DNA from: Acidobacteriota bacterium
Lineage (GTDB): Bacteria > Acidobacteriota > Vicinamibacteria > Vicinamibacterales > SCN-69-37
Assembly: GCA_016716905.1 (NCBI GenBank)
Contig: JADJUS010000004.1
Coordinates: 1,870,999-1,934,998, forward strand
Length of the DNA stretch: 64,000 nt
Reading direction: 5' to 3'
The number at the start of each line of letters is the position of its first letter. The first letter of the stretch is position 1. Shown piece after piece: positions 7,836 through 16,038 of this stretch. The notes under the pieces are model-generated. The model saw only the letters and a list, made by a program, of their open reading frames with translations, did no database searches and was not told the origin of the DNA. The position numbers and the translations under genes are program-made.

Positions 7836-9847
7836 ACACGCGTACTTACGTCAGCCGCATCATGGTCTGCGCGGCTTTTGGTCTGGCCGTCACCACGGTC
7901 TTCGCACAGAATCCTCCGGCGCAGCCACCGGTGGGACAGATCCCGCTCCCACAGCCCTGTACGGCCGAGCAGATTGCGGCGGCTCAGGCGCCAGCGACTC
8001 CTCAAGTGGCAGGCCGGGGTCGCGGCGGTCGCGGTGGCGGCGGCACACCGTGTCACATGCCCGACCCGCGCGAAGGCCTGAAGGCCGGCAAGTACGACGC
8101 CGGCGAGGCCGCGCTCAACATGAAGCTGGTCACCACCATGCGCCAGCCCGAGGGCATGTTTGATCCGAATGCCACCGGACGCAGCCTGGACTACGCCAAC
8201 TCCGATCTCGCCTTCGGCATGAACGGAAGACTCGCGCTCCAGGGAAATTTCCACGGCATGATCTTCTACAACATCGAAGATCCGACCAAGACGTCGCTGC
8301 AGACCATCGTGTCGTGTCCCGGCGGACAGGGCGATGTGTCCATCTGGGGCAACCTCGCGTTCATGTCCGTCGAAAGTTATGGCCGGATCGATTGCGGTGC
8401 AGGCGGACCGCCCACCGCTGGTCGCGGTGCAGCCACCCCGCCGGCCGCAGGCGCCGCTCCCCCGGCTCCAGGCGCTGGTCGTGGTGCGGCACCACCTGAT
8501 CCCAACCGGATGTTCGGTGTACGAATCTTCGACATCTCCGATCCCCGGAAGCCGGTCCAGGTGGCGGCCGTCCAGACGTGCCGCGGTTCACACACGCATT
8601 CGCTGGTCACCGACCCCGCCGACAAGGCGAACATCTACATCTACGTCTCGGGCAATTCGGGCGTGCGATCAGCCGATGAAAAGGCGGGCTGCGTCTCCGA
8701 TCCGAACGCGCCGAACACATCAACGTACGGCATCGACGTCATCAAGGTCCCGCTCAAGAACCCGGAACTATCTGCGGTGGTCAGCCACGCCTACATCTTC
8801 GCGGACGCCAACACCGGCGAGCTCGCCAGCCTCCGCGGACGCCGCCAGGGCACCGGCGAACCGAGCCCGAACCCCACCGCGGGATGCCACGACGTCACGA
8901 GTTTCCCGTTCCACCAGCTCCTTGGTGGCGCGTGTTCCGGCAACGGCCTGCTGCTCGACACGAAGAACGTCGCGAAGCCCAAACGCCTGGACGATGTGGC
9001 GGACCCCGCCTTCGCGTTCTGGCACTCCGCCACGTTCAACAACGACGCCACCAAATTGCTGTTCTCCGACGAATGGGGCGGCGGCACGTCGCCGATGTGC
9101 CAGTCCATTCACCCGCCCATGTGGGGCGGCAACGCGGTGTTCGACATCCAGGGCACGGGCGACAACCGTCGCCTCAAGTTCGGCGGCTACTTCAAGCTGC
9201 CGGCATGGCAGACCGCCACCGAAAACTGCGTGGCGCACAACGGCAGCCTCATCCCAGTGCCCGGGCGCGACATCATGGTGCAGGCCTTTTATCAGGGCGG
9301 CGTCACGGTGTTTGATTTCACGAACTCCGCACGCATCCAGGAAATTGCGTACTTCGACCGCGGGCCCGTCGATGCGGCCAACCTGGTGATCGCCGGTTAC
9401 TGGTCGGTCTACTACTACAACGGGTTCCTCTACGGGTCGGAGATTGCGCGCGGCCTGGACATTCTGGAATTGACGCCGAGTCAGTTCCTCACGCAGAACG
9501 AACTCGACGCCGCCAAACTGGCCACGCGTGAAGGGTGTGGTGTGTCGAACGACATGAACCCGCAGTGCCAGGCGCACTACGTGTGGCCGGCCAGCTACGT
9601 GGTGGCGCGTGCGTATCTTGATCAGCTGGCGCGCGACAAGGCCCTGCCGCAGGAGCGCATCGATGCGCTCAACGCGGGGATGAAGGATGTTGAGGGCGCG
9701 ACCGCCGCGACCCGTGCGGGCGCGGTGACGCGTCTCAACGGCCTCGCCGCCCAGTTGGTGAAGGACGCCGCAGGCGCGACAGGCCATAACGCTGCGCGGA
9801 TGAAGGCTGCCGCTTCGACGATTCAGAAGCGCAACCTGCAGAAGTAG
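7826..9847 (+). CDS. Secreted LVIVD-repeat beta-propeller-like protein
   Basis: The 673-residue product has a Sec signal peptide (to about VFAQN), a low-complexity Pro/Gly/Arg segment, then repeated strands typical of LVIVD proteins such as NLAFMSVESYG, VRIFDISDPRKP and VTVFDFTNSARIQEIAYFD. Paired Cys and His residues (CHDVTSF, CRGSHTHS, CVAHNGS) are scattered through the repeats. A GGAGG sequence 8 bases upstream favours the ATG at 7826, although an ATGA overlap at 7832 is also possible. The function is unknown. In context it is the exported partner of the DUF305 lipoprotein. Confidence 0.8.
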   Translation: MEMNTRTYVSRIMVCAAFGLAVTTVFAQNPPAQPPVGQIPLPQPCTAEQIAAAQAPATPQVAGRGRGGRGGGGTPCHMPDPREGLKAGKYDAGEAALNMKLVTTMRQPEGMFDPNATGRSLDYANSDLAFGMNGRLALQGNFHGMIFYNIEDPTKTSLQTIVSCPGGQGDVSIWGNLAFMSVESYGRIDCGAGGPPTAGRGAATPPAAGAAPPAPGAGRGAAPPDPNRMFGVRIFDISDPRKPVQVAAVQTCRGSHTHSLVTDPADKANIYIYVSGNSGVRSADEKAGCVSDPNAPNTSTYGIDVIKVPLKNPELSAVVSHAYIFADANTGELASLRGRRQGTGEPSPNPTAGCHDVTSFPFHQLLGGACSGNGLLLDTKNVAKPKRLDDVADPAFAFWHSATFNNDATKLLFSDEWGGGTSPMCQSIHPPMWGGNAVFDIQGTGDNRRLKFGGYFKLPAWQTATENCVAHNGSLIPVPGRDIMVQAFYQGGVTVFDFTNSARIQEIAYFDRGPVDAANLVIAGYWSVYYYNGFLYGSEIARGLDILELTPSQFLTQNELDAAKLATREGCGVSNDMNPQCQAHYVWPASYVVARAYLDQLARDKALPQERIDALNAGMKDVEGATAATRAGAVTRLNGLAAQLVKDAAGATGHNAARMKAAASTIQKRNLQK

Positions 9848-9860
9848 TCCGGGCTACTTC
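9841..9860. terminator. Short hairpin spanning two convergent stop codons
   Basis: GAAGTAG and CTACTTC form a perfect 7-bp stem around a 6-base loop. The left arm contains the TAG of the LVIVD gene and the right arm contains the complementary-strand TAG of the next gene. It may serve both strands as a weak terminator, but neither side has a T tract. Confidence 0.35.
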
Positions 9861-11668
9861 ACTCTGAGGTCCTGCACCTTGCGCTCGCCGTCGGCGAGCG
9901 TGACCCTGTGGGACGCGGCGAGGAGCTGCTCGAGGAACGCGGGGACGGCGAGGTCCGCGGGGTCCAGGTTCTCCGCAGCGGCGATGGCGTATTCGCCGCT
10001 GGGGAGGCCGTCCACCGTGAACGCGCCGTCGGTGGCGGGGCGCACGTGGATGATGCGGCGGGCGCCGGGGAGCCAGAGCGTCTTGTCGGTGGTGAACACC
10101 ACGATCGAATAGCGGGTCACGGGCTGGCCGGACTCGTCGATGAGGCGGCCGGAGACTTGCGACGGACGATCGGTGAACGTGATCGTCATGTTCTGGAACT
10201 CGACCTCCGCGGGGCTCGCGACGAAGGGGCGATCGGCCAGATCGCGATCGTTGAGCATCGCAGATTTGAGCACCCACTTCGGACCGGCGGCGGCCGCCGG
10301 TGGCTGGCCGCGAATGACGAACGTCCCCGGAGGCACGCCCGCGAACCGGAACGTGCCCTCAGGGCGCATCACCGCGCGCGGCGAGGCCGTGATGCCGGGC
10401 AGAGGCTGCACCGGTTGAAAGGTGATCTGAATGCTGCTGCGATCGGTGGGCGGTGCGAGCGTACTCCCCTCGAACGCCATGGTGCCAGACACGGCCGGTC
10501 CCGGCAGCAACGTCAAATGCACGTCCGATCGATCGACACCATCAACGCGGAGGTCAGTCACGTTCCAGAGAGTCGCCGGTGCGTTCTCTGGCGGCGGCGC
10601 GGTGCCTCGAGTGCCGGCGCCCGTTCGGGCCACCAGCGTGTAGTCGCCAGGCGCCACACCGGTGAATGTAAAGCCCGATGAATTGACCGTCGCCCGCGGC
10701 ATCACCAACGCGCCCGATGACACCAGCACATCCACCGGCATCTCGCGATCGCCACGGCGCGGATAGAGCATCACCTGCGCCGGCGTGACCGCCGCACCGT
10801 TCTTGTCGAGCAGCCGTCCACTGACGCGCGCCATCGGCAGCAACGTCAGCGCCAGGTTCACATCCGACCGCTCTTCCCCACTCGCCACCTTGACGGTGGC
10901 CGCAGCCGAAGCATCCGTCGTGCCAGGAAAGAACACCGGCGCATACGAAAGGAGTCGGCCCGGCGCAGGCCCACCGCCTTCGCGACCGGCGCCGCCACCG
11001 GCACGCCCCCACTGAAGTTCCGCCTCGCTCACTTCGTACACCGCGCCCATCGACGGCCCGCCGCGCCCTTCAGACGCGGGCTGCAAGCGTGGGAGCGCCG
11101 ACACCGCGTACTCGCCAGGCGCCAAGCCGAAGATGCGATACACGCCACGGTCATCCGTGATCGCACGCGCCGGCAACGCCCCTCCGCCGCGCACGTTCAC
11201 GGCGGCCACGGTCACGCCAGTCGCCGGCCGCGCGTACGCGTCCGTGATGAAGCCCGTGATGACAGCTCCCGGCAACAAACTGAGTTCCAGATCCACTCGC
11301 GCGCCTTCCGCCACCGCCACCGGAATTCCCGGCCCACGCCCCGGCACCGCCCCGCCATGGAACGTTGTCACCCACCCGGGCTTGGTGGAAGACACGGTGT
11401 AGCGGCCGGCCGGCAATCGATCGAACACGAACCGCCCCTCATCGTCTGTGCCGATGTGCCGCACGCTGGTGCCCGCCTCCCCTTCCAGGCGCACGGTGGC
11501 ACGACGAATGGGCTGCGGCATCGCGGCTTCGCTCATGACGCGGCCTGCAAGCGTGCTGGAGCCTGACGTGATGCGCGGAGTGATCGTAGAATCGCGCTGC
11601 TGCCACGCTGCAGCCGCGGCCACGCTGGCAGCCACGCACACTGCCACGATGATCCATGCGCGGATCAT
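9854..11668 (-). CDS. Secreted carboxypeptidase-regulatory-like domain protein
   Basis: The protein has about 604 residues when read from the ATG at 11668, which gives a clean Sec signal (MIRAWIIVAVCVAASVAAAAA). Upstream in-frame ATGs would place an intergenic repeat in the N-terminus, so they were rejected. It contains several Ig-like CarboxypepD_reg domains, each with a phrase like GRFVFDRLPAGRYTV, GVYRIFGLAPGEYAV or GTFRFAGVPPGTFVI. No peptidase or TonB plug domain is seen. Such free-standing proteins are abundant in Acidobacteria and are probably periplasmic or surface-exposed. It follows a paralogue in the same operon. Confidence 0.8.
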   Translation of the reverse strand: MIRAWIIVAVCVAASVAAAAAWQQRDSTITPRITSGSSTLAGRVMSEAAMPQPIRRATVRLEGEAGTSVRHIGTDDEGRFVFDRLPAGRYTVSSTKPGWVTTFHGGAVPGRGPGIPVAVAEGARVDLELSLLPGAVITGFITDAYARPATGVTVAAVNVRGGGALPARAITDDRGVYRIFGLAPGEYAVSALPRLQPASEGRGGPSMGAVYEVSEAELQWGRAGGGAGREGGGPAPGRLLSYAPVFFPGTTDASAAATVKVASGEERSDVNLALTLLPMARVSGRLLDKNGAAVTPAQVMLYPRRGDREMPVDVLVSSGALVMPRATVNSSGFTFTGVAPGDYTLVARTGAGTRGTAPPPENAPATLWNVTDLRVDGVDRSDVHLTLLPGPAVSGTMAFEGSTLAPPTDRSSIQITFQPVQPLPGITASPRAVMRPEGTFRFAGVPPGTFVIRGQPPAAAAGPKWVLKSAMLNDRDLADRPFVASPAEVEFQNMTITFTDRPSQVSGRLIDESGQPVTRYSIVVFTTDKTLWLPGARRIIHVRPATDGAFTVDGLPSGEYAIAAAENLDPADLAVPAFLEQLLAASHRVTLADGERKVQDLRVK

Positions 11669-11674
11669 CGTTTC

Positions 11675-11738
11675 GCCGGGTCTGAAGACCCGGCCTCCGA
11701 AGAACGCGGCGGCCAGTCTAAAGATGCGGCCTCCGAAG
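11675..11738. repeat. Two tandem 28-nt units with palindromic core between paralogous genes
   Basis: Bases 11675-11702 and 11711-11738 are related 28-base units separated by 8 bases. Both end in CGGCCTCCGAAG. The first contains GCCGGGTCT-GA-AGACCCGGC, a 9-bp stem. The pair lies between the stop of one carboxypeptidase-regulatory gene and the true start of the next. It stays open in the frame of the downstream gene, which makes that ORF appear longer than it is. Confidence 0.7.
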
Positions 11739-11745
11739 CCCCCTT

Positions 11746-13617
11746 TCATCGTGCCCTCGGCGTGATCACGCTCAGGTTGAGAGTTTTTTGCTCCTTGGGG
11801 GCGATCGTGATGCGCGTGGCGCCGGCGGTGAGTCGTTCCAGGAACTCCGGCGTCTGCCAGTTGCCAGTGAGCTTCGTGCTCACAGCCGCGATGTAGTACT
11901 CGCCAGGAGCCATATCGCTCACTTCGAAGGTCCTGGCGGACGTCATCTTCACGCGCCGCACGCGACGGGTGGCGAAGAGGCCTTCGCGCCACGCCGCGCC
12001 GTCTGCGGAGAACACGAAGACATCGGTGCCTGGGTTCGTCGTGCCGGTGACGCCGGATACCGTGCCGGCAATTCGGGTAGCGATCCGCGAATACGTCAGC
12101 ACCAGGCCGCTCACGTTTCGATCGCCGATCTCAATCAGGTCGTCCACCAGCTCGTTACCGTTGAGCGTCAACGTCTGGACGGACCAACCCGGTGGCGAAT
12201 ACGCGTTGAGGATGTAACGGCCAGGCGGATCACCGATGGAGGTAAAGGTCCCGTCGGGAGCGACCCGTGCCGGAAATGAGCGCCAGAGCGTGGCGCCGGC
12301 CGGCTGCAGGAACACCGGGATGGTGCCCTCCATTGGTGGGACCGGATCGGCCGAGCCTTCAAAGACCACGCGGCCGCTGAAGGTCACCCCCGGCCGCATC
12401 GTCAACGTCAGGCCGGCAATCGACTCCTCTCCGACACTGATCGGTGTTCGAGCCCACAAGGAGATGTTCTCCGCACCTGCGCGGTCATCGCCGTAGCTGT
12501 ATGCGGCGCTCGCCTGATACTCGCCGGGCATGACGCCCGCGATGGCGAACACGCCGGCACCATCGGTGATCCCCTGGGTGCTCCCGGGCGTGTCGTAGCT
12601 GGATCGCTCGATACCGGCGGGGTGCAACCGTACGGCCACGCTCGCCATCGGCCCACTCGGGCCCATCAGCATTCCTGACACCGTGACGGTGGTCGCGAAT
12701 CGCACCGTCACATCCACGTTGTCGCGGGACTCCCCCGACCCGATCGCAATCACCGTCGCGTCATCCGGATTCCCGGTGCCGGGGTAATACGTGTTGGCAT
12801 AGCCCAGGGGTTCACCCTTGGGCGAGAGCGGCAGCGCCGGTCCGCTGCGCTGCAGCACGCTGTCGCCCAGGCGCTGACCTTCGCCTGCGCGCGCGCTGAC
12901 GCCTCCCCGAATCAGAACCGACGTCAGGTTAAAGGCAGACTGCGGGTTCGCCGCCCGGGCATCGAGTTCCCCCGCCAGGTTCGCGGGCACGGACGTAACG
13001 GTGGGCAAGACGCCGACGACGTAGGAGCCCGGTGGCAGGAGGGAGATGCGATAGACGCCGCGGTCGTCGGTCACGCCCTCACTCTGCTGCTGCACAAACA
13101 CCTTGCCCGCAATCACCTGCCTGCGCAGTGCATACACCGGCATGCCCACGACGGGGTCGCCCTTGTCGTCAGTCACCTGCCCACGGATGGCGCCGTGCTT
13201 CCAGACATAGAGTTCTGTCGATGCAGGTGAGGAGCTCTTGACCACTTCAACCACGTTCGGCGGATAGTCGTTGTTCTGGTACCCGAAGGCGCGAATGGCG
13301 ATGAAGTAGCGCCCGGCGGGAAGCTCGCGGAAGACGAAGTACCCCTCCGACGTGGTGAATACGTTCTTGCCCGCGTTGGTGGAGGCCGACGCGTCGCGCG
13401 GGAGCACCTGAACGGGCTTGCCGCTTGCGTCGAAGTTGCCCAGCAGGGTCACCGTGGCGCCGGCCACGGGTCGATCGGTGCCGATATCGATGACGCGGCC
13501 GATGAGAACGTTCGTGCCTTTCGGCAGCGGATACCCCTGGGACTGCGCCCCGACGACGTGGCTCACGCCCGCCGCACAGAGCAACAGCGCCATCGCACGT
13601 CGGGCGGGTTGGGTCAT
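11746..13617 (-). CDS. Secreted carboxypeptidase-regulatory-like domain protein (paralogue)
   Basis: This 623-residue protein has a Sec signal (cleavage likely after VVGA) and then CarboxypepD_reg repeats recognisable by GYFVFRELPAGRYFIAIRAF, GVYRISLLPPGSYVV, GVFAIAGVMPGEYQA and TFEVSDMAPGEYYIA. It shares the repeat grammar of the following gene, including a C-terminal segment about residues found in percentage-like positions near the last 60 residues. No catalytic motif was seen. Its start overlaps the stop of the upstream PLP enzyme by 4 bp (ATGA), so the two are translationally coupled. Confidence 0.8.
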   Translation of the reverse strand: MTQPARRAMALLLCAAGVSHVVGAQSQGYPLPKGTNVLIGRVIDIGTDRPVAGATVTLLGNFDASGKPVQVLPRDASASTNAGKNVFTTSEGYFVFRELPAGRYFIAIRAFGYQNNDYPPNVVEVVKSSSPASTELYVWKHGAIRGQVTDDKGDPVVGMPVYALRRQVIAGKVFVQQQSEGVTDDRGVYRISLLPPGSYVVGVLPTVTSVPANLAGELDARAANPQSAFNLTSVLIRGGVSARAGEGQRLGDSVLQRSGPALPLSPKGEPLGYANTYYPGTGNPDDATVIAIGSGESRDNVDVTVRFATTVTVSGMLMGPSGPMASVAVRLHPAGIERSSYDTPGSTQGITDGAGVFAIAGVMPGEYQASAAYSYGDDRAGAENISLWARTPISVGEESIAGLTLTMRPGVTFSGRVVFEGSADPVPPMEGTIPVFLQPAGATLWRSFPARVAPDGTFTSIGDPPGRYILNAYSPPGWSVQTLTLNGNELVDDLIEIGDRNVSGLVLTYSRIATRIAGTVSGVTGTTNPGTDVFVFSADGAAWREGLFATRRVRRVKMTSARTFEVSDMAPGEYYIAAVSTKLTGNWQTPEFLERLTAGATRITIAPKEQKTLNLSVITPRAR

Positions 13618-14903
13618 ACGGGCTCCTTACGCCTGGGCACCTCCGACCGTTTCCGGCGGGTCCGTGGCAGCGCCTGCTCCAGACCGGCGATGAGCCGATC
13701 GGCGTCGGACACCGTGTTGTAGTGCGCGAATGACGCGCGCACGACGCCGTGTCCAGCTGCCAGACCCAGGTCTTCGATCAAGCGCCGCGAGTAGAAGTCT
13801 CCGAAGCGAATACCAATGCGCAGGGGATCGATCGCGCGGACGATGCGCTCCGAGTCAATGCCGTCAACCACGAAACTGATGGTTGGCACACGAACCGAGC
13901 GCTGGGAGGACGCGGGCCCGATGACGCGCACGTCGTGCCGCCCCCGCAGCCAGCCCAGCAGCCGCTCGGCCAGTAGCGACTCGTGATCCGCGATGGCGTC
14001 GAACGCGGCCGCCATGCGTGCGCGGCGGGACGCGCCGGCCGTGGCTCCAGACCGTTCACCCAGCGCCACCAGATACTCCGGGATGGCCGTGGCTCCGTAC
14101 GACAGCTCGTAGTTGGGGTTCCCCGGCTGGAGTTTTCCCGGGATCTTGTCCATCGGCACGAAGTGATGTGACAGGTTCGCGAGCCCGAGCAGGCGGTCGT
14201 ACTTGCCGTACAGCACGGCATGGTGCGGGCCGAAGACCTTGTAGAGGCTGAAGACGTAGTAGTCCACATCCCACTCACGCACGTCCACAAGACGGTGCGG
14301 AGCGAAGGCCACGCCATCAACACACACCACCGCGCCGTGACGATGCGCGCACGCGGTGACCGCCGCGATGGGAATCAGCTGACCGAAGATGTTCGACGTC
14401 TGCGTGCAGACCACAAGCCTGGTGCGTGGTGTCATCAACAGCTCGAGGTCAGACACCTCCAGCGTCATCGTCTCGCGATTGAGTTGCCAGGGGCGGACGA
14501 CGATGCCATGCGCCTTGAGCGCGAGCCACGGTCCGATGTTGGCCTCGTGGTCAATCATCGAGACCACCAGTTCGTCGCCTGGCGACAACGCAGGCGTGAT
14601 GGCGCGCGCCAGGGTCTGGATCATGACCGTGGACGAGGGGCCGAAGACGATTTCTTCCGGCCTGGACGCGTTGACGAGTTCAGCGACCGCCAACTGGCCG
14701 GCGTACAGACGCTCCGAGGCCAGCGCAGAGACACCGTAACTGGCGCCAGTTTGAACGCTCGAAGTCAGCAGGTAATCGCGCACCCGGTCGGCAACCGGCC
14801 CAAGCACCTGCGAACCGCCGGCGTTGTCGAGATAGATCCATGAGCCTTCATCGTCTGAGAGCGCGGGAAATTGCGAGCGCGCGAAGGCGAGGTCGAGCGG
14901 CAT
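13614..14903 (-). CDS. Cysteine-desulfurase-like PLP enzyme (class V aminotransferase fold)
   Basis: The 429-residue protein has the class V fold: YLDNAGGSQ near 24-32, DHEANIGPW (118-126), the cofactor Asp in CVDGVAFAPHR (D196) and the Schiff-base lysine in FSLYKVFGPHHAV (K222). The C-terminal region, where desulfurases of the SufS/IscS type have a catalytic Cys loop, reads GIRFGDFYSRRLIEDLG with no Cys. It therefore resembles the TIGR01976 desulfurase-like family, and sulfur mobilisation is doubtful. The substrate is unknown. It overlaps the first carboxypeptidase-regulatory gene by 4 bp. Confidence 0.8.
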   Translation of the reverse strand: MPLDLAFARSQFPALSDDEGSWIYLDNAGGSQVLGPVADRVRDYLLTSSVQTGASYGVSALASERLYAGQLAVAELVNASRPEEIVFGPSSTVMIQTLARAITPALSPGDELVVSMIDHEANIGPWLALKAHGIVVRPWQLNRETMTLEVSDLELLMTPRTRLVVCTQTSNIFGQLIPIAAVTACAHRHGAVVCVDGVAFAPHRLVDVREWDVDYYVFSLYKVFGPHHAVLYGKYDRLLGLANLSHHFVPMDKIPGKLQPGNPNYELSYGATAIPEYLVALGERSGATAGASRRARMAAAFDAIADHESLLAERLLGWLRGRHDVRVIGPASSQRSVRVPTISFVVDGIDSERIVRAIDPLRIGIRFGDFYSRRLIEDLGLAAGHGVVRASFAHYNTVSDADRLIAGLEQALPRTRRKRSEVPRRKEPV

Positions 14904-14932
14904 CGAGGTTGTCGGTGAGGGTCCGAGCGGGC

Positions 14933-15259
14933 CTATTCGCCTTGGCCGACCGGCTCGTTCGTGCCGGTCATCATGTGAAACTGATCCGGCGACGTATCCA
15001 CGAAGCCGAAGCGAACTGGCGACTCGTTCCTCAGCACGTCAACCATGACAGACATCTGCTCGAAGTCGAGATAGCCGTAAAACCGCTGCTCGCTTCCCAT
15101 GACGGACGTTGTGGCCGCAGGAAGCGGTCCGCTCAGCCGGAACTTCAGCGACGCATAGAAGTTCACGCCGCTCAATTGCAGGCTGCCATGCTCCGTTGAT
15201 CCCGATTGAGCCCCCACCGCCACCTTATAGCTGCTGATGTCGTACCACTTCCAAGGCAT
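14933..15259 (-). CDS. Hypothetical protein of 108 residues
   Basis: I do not recognise it. The start at 15259 (MPWKWYDISSYKV) is preferred over a longer frame because the extra N-terminus would run into the divergent toxin-antitoxin promoter. The predicted product is soluble, rich in beta-prone and aromatic segments (GVNFYASLKFRLSG, RFYGYLDFEQMSVMVD), with no signal or membrane segment. It ends 29 bp before the PLP enzyme and may be co-transcribed with it. Confidence 0.6.
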   Translation of the reverse strand: MPWKWYDISSYKVAVGAQSGSTEHGSLQLSGVNFYASLKFRLSGPLPAATTSVMGSEQRFYGYLDFEQMSVMVDVLRNESPVRFGFVDTSPDQFHMMTGTNEPVGQGE

Positions 15260-15348
15260 GGCGCCGATGATAACCCCTAACTGGCGTTCCCGCAGACCGG
15301 AAAATCGGGCCCACACCTCTTGCCAGGTGCGCGGTCGTGTTGGTGTAA

Positions 15349-15377
15349 TTGACAACACTTATTTATGTTGGTATTCT
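15349..15377 (+). promoter_or_regulatory. Sigma-70-type promoter of the TumE/TumA pair
   Basis: A consensus TTGACA (15349-15354) and TATTCT (15372-15377) are separated by exactly 17 bp. Transcription would begin near 15384, within a base or two of the toxin ATG at 15385, so the message is probably leaderless. The AT-rich composition here contrasts with the surrounding GC-rich DNA. Confidence 0.75.
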
Positions 15378-15385
15378 CTCCAACA
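15366..15385. promoter_or_regulatory. Operator-like inverted repeat over the -10 element
   Basis: TGTTGG and CCAACA flank an 8-base spacer that contains the -10 hexamer. A related inverted pair (GTGTTG at about 15337 and CAACAC at 15353-15358) covers the -35. The symmetry and position suggest binding sites for the autoregulatory antitoxin, as is usual for type II systems. Confidence 0.55.
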
Positions 15386-15681
15386 TGAAGGCGACCGCGC
15401 TCCTTCGCACGCGTGTCGTGCTGGCGGAGGATGCGTTCGCGGAACTGGTGTTGTGGCGTGTGCCAACGCCGGTTGTCGGCTCGACTCACGAATTCAAGTA
15501 TCGCCTCGCGTACATTGTCGGTGGAAGATGCGTGGTCCGGTACGACAACGGGGCCGGCAAGGGCGACCACCGGCACTACAACAAGCGTGAGAACGCATAC
15601 ACGTTCACGACGTCCGACGAGTTGCTTGCGGACTTTCAGCGCGACATCATGAGGTGGAACCATGAAAACCGTCACACTTGA
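15385..15681 (+). CDS. TumE-family (DUF6516) toxin
   Basis: This 98-residue protein carries the family core: YRLAYIVGGRCVVRYDN, then GKGDHRHYNKR, a central AYTFTT and a C-terminal ELLADFQRDI. Members of the DUF6516/TumE family are toxins of type II toxin-antitoxin systems and are thought to act as ribonucleases. Here the conserved Asp, His and Arg of GDHRH would be the likely active residues. The start at 15385 is fixed by the promoter and by homologues beginning with MKA. It overlaps the antitoxin gene by 20 bp. Toxin-first order is usual for this pair. Confidence 0.85.
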   Translation: MKATALLRTRVVLAEDAFAELVLWRVPTPVVGSTHEFKYRLAYIVGGRCVVRYDNGAGKGDHRHYNKRENAYTFTTSDELLADFQRDIMRWNHENRHT

Positions 15682-16009
15682 CGTGCGCCCTGCGGATCAG
15701 GCGATGAAGGATTTTTCACGGGCTTGGCGCAATCGGAAAGCTGACACATCCGCCCGAATCAGTTTTGCATCGCCGGAGCTGCTCTGGAGGGTGCTCACCG
15801 CGAAGCGTCTGGAACTGCTGAAGGTTCTCTGCGGTGCCGGACCGGTGTCGATTCGCGAAGCAGCGCGACGCGTCGGCCGGGACGTCAAAGCCGTCCATGG
15901 CGAAGTCACCGCCTTGCTCAACGCGGGCGTCATCGATCGCACAGACGACGGCCAGATCGTCTTTCCGTACGAGGCCGTCAGGGTCGAGTTCGTGCTCGAA
16001 GTGGCGTAG
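15662..16009 (+). CDS. TumA-family HTH antitoxin
   Basis: The 115-residue protein has a winged helix-turn-helix (about 45-95; GPVSIREAARRVGRDVKAVHGEVTALL, written here as the recognition region around REAARRVGRDVKAV). The N-terminal 40 residues may contact the toxin. It resembles the HVO_A0114 family of DNA-binding proteins that accompany TumE. It probably neutralises the toxin and represses the shared promoter through the nearby inverted repeats. It is translated from within the toxin gene by a 20-bp overlap. Confidence 0.8.
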   Translation: MKTVTLDVRPADQAMKDFSRAWRNRKADTSARISFASPELLWRVLTAKRLELLKVLCGAGPVSIREAARRVGRDVKAVHGEVTALLNAGVIDRTDDGQIVFPYEAVRVEFVLEVA

Positions 16010-16038
16010 GCCTCGCCCAGGGTCCAGCGTCCCGGGGT

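Noticed and set aside
8334..9787. Long open frames on both strands inside the LVIVD gene
   Set aside because: They are Arg/Thr/Ser-rich shadows of the main frame, which has the signal peptide and the repeats.
9854..11992. Longer version of the second carboxypeptidase-regulatory protein
   Set aside because: Its extra N-terminus translates the upstream gene in another frame and the tandem repeat; the Sec signal at 11668 marks the real start.
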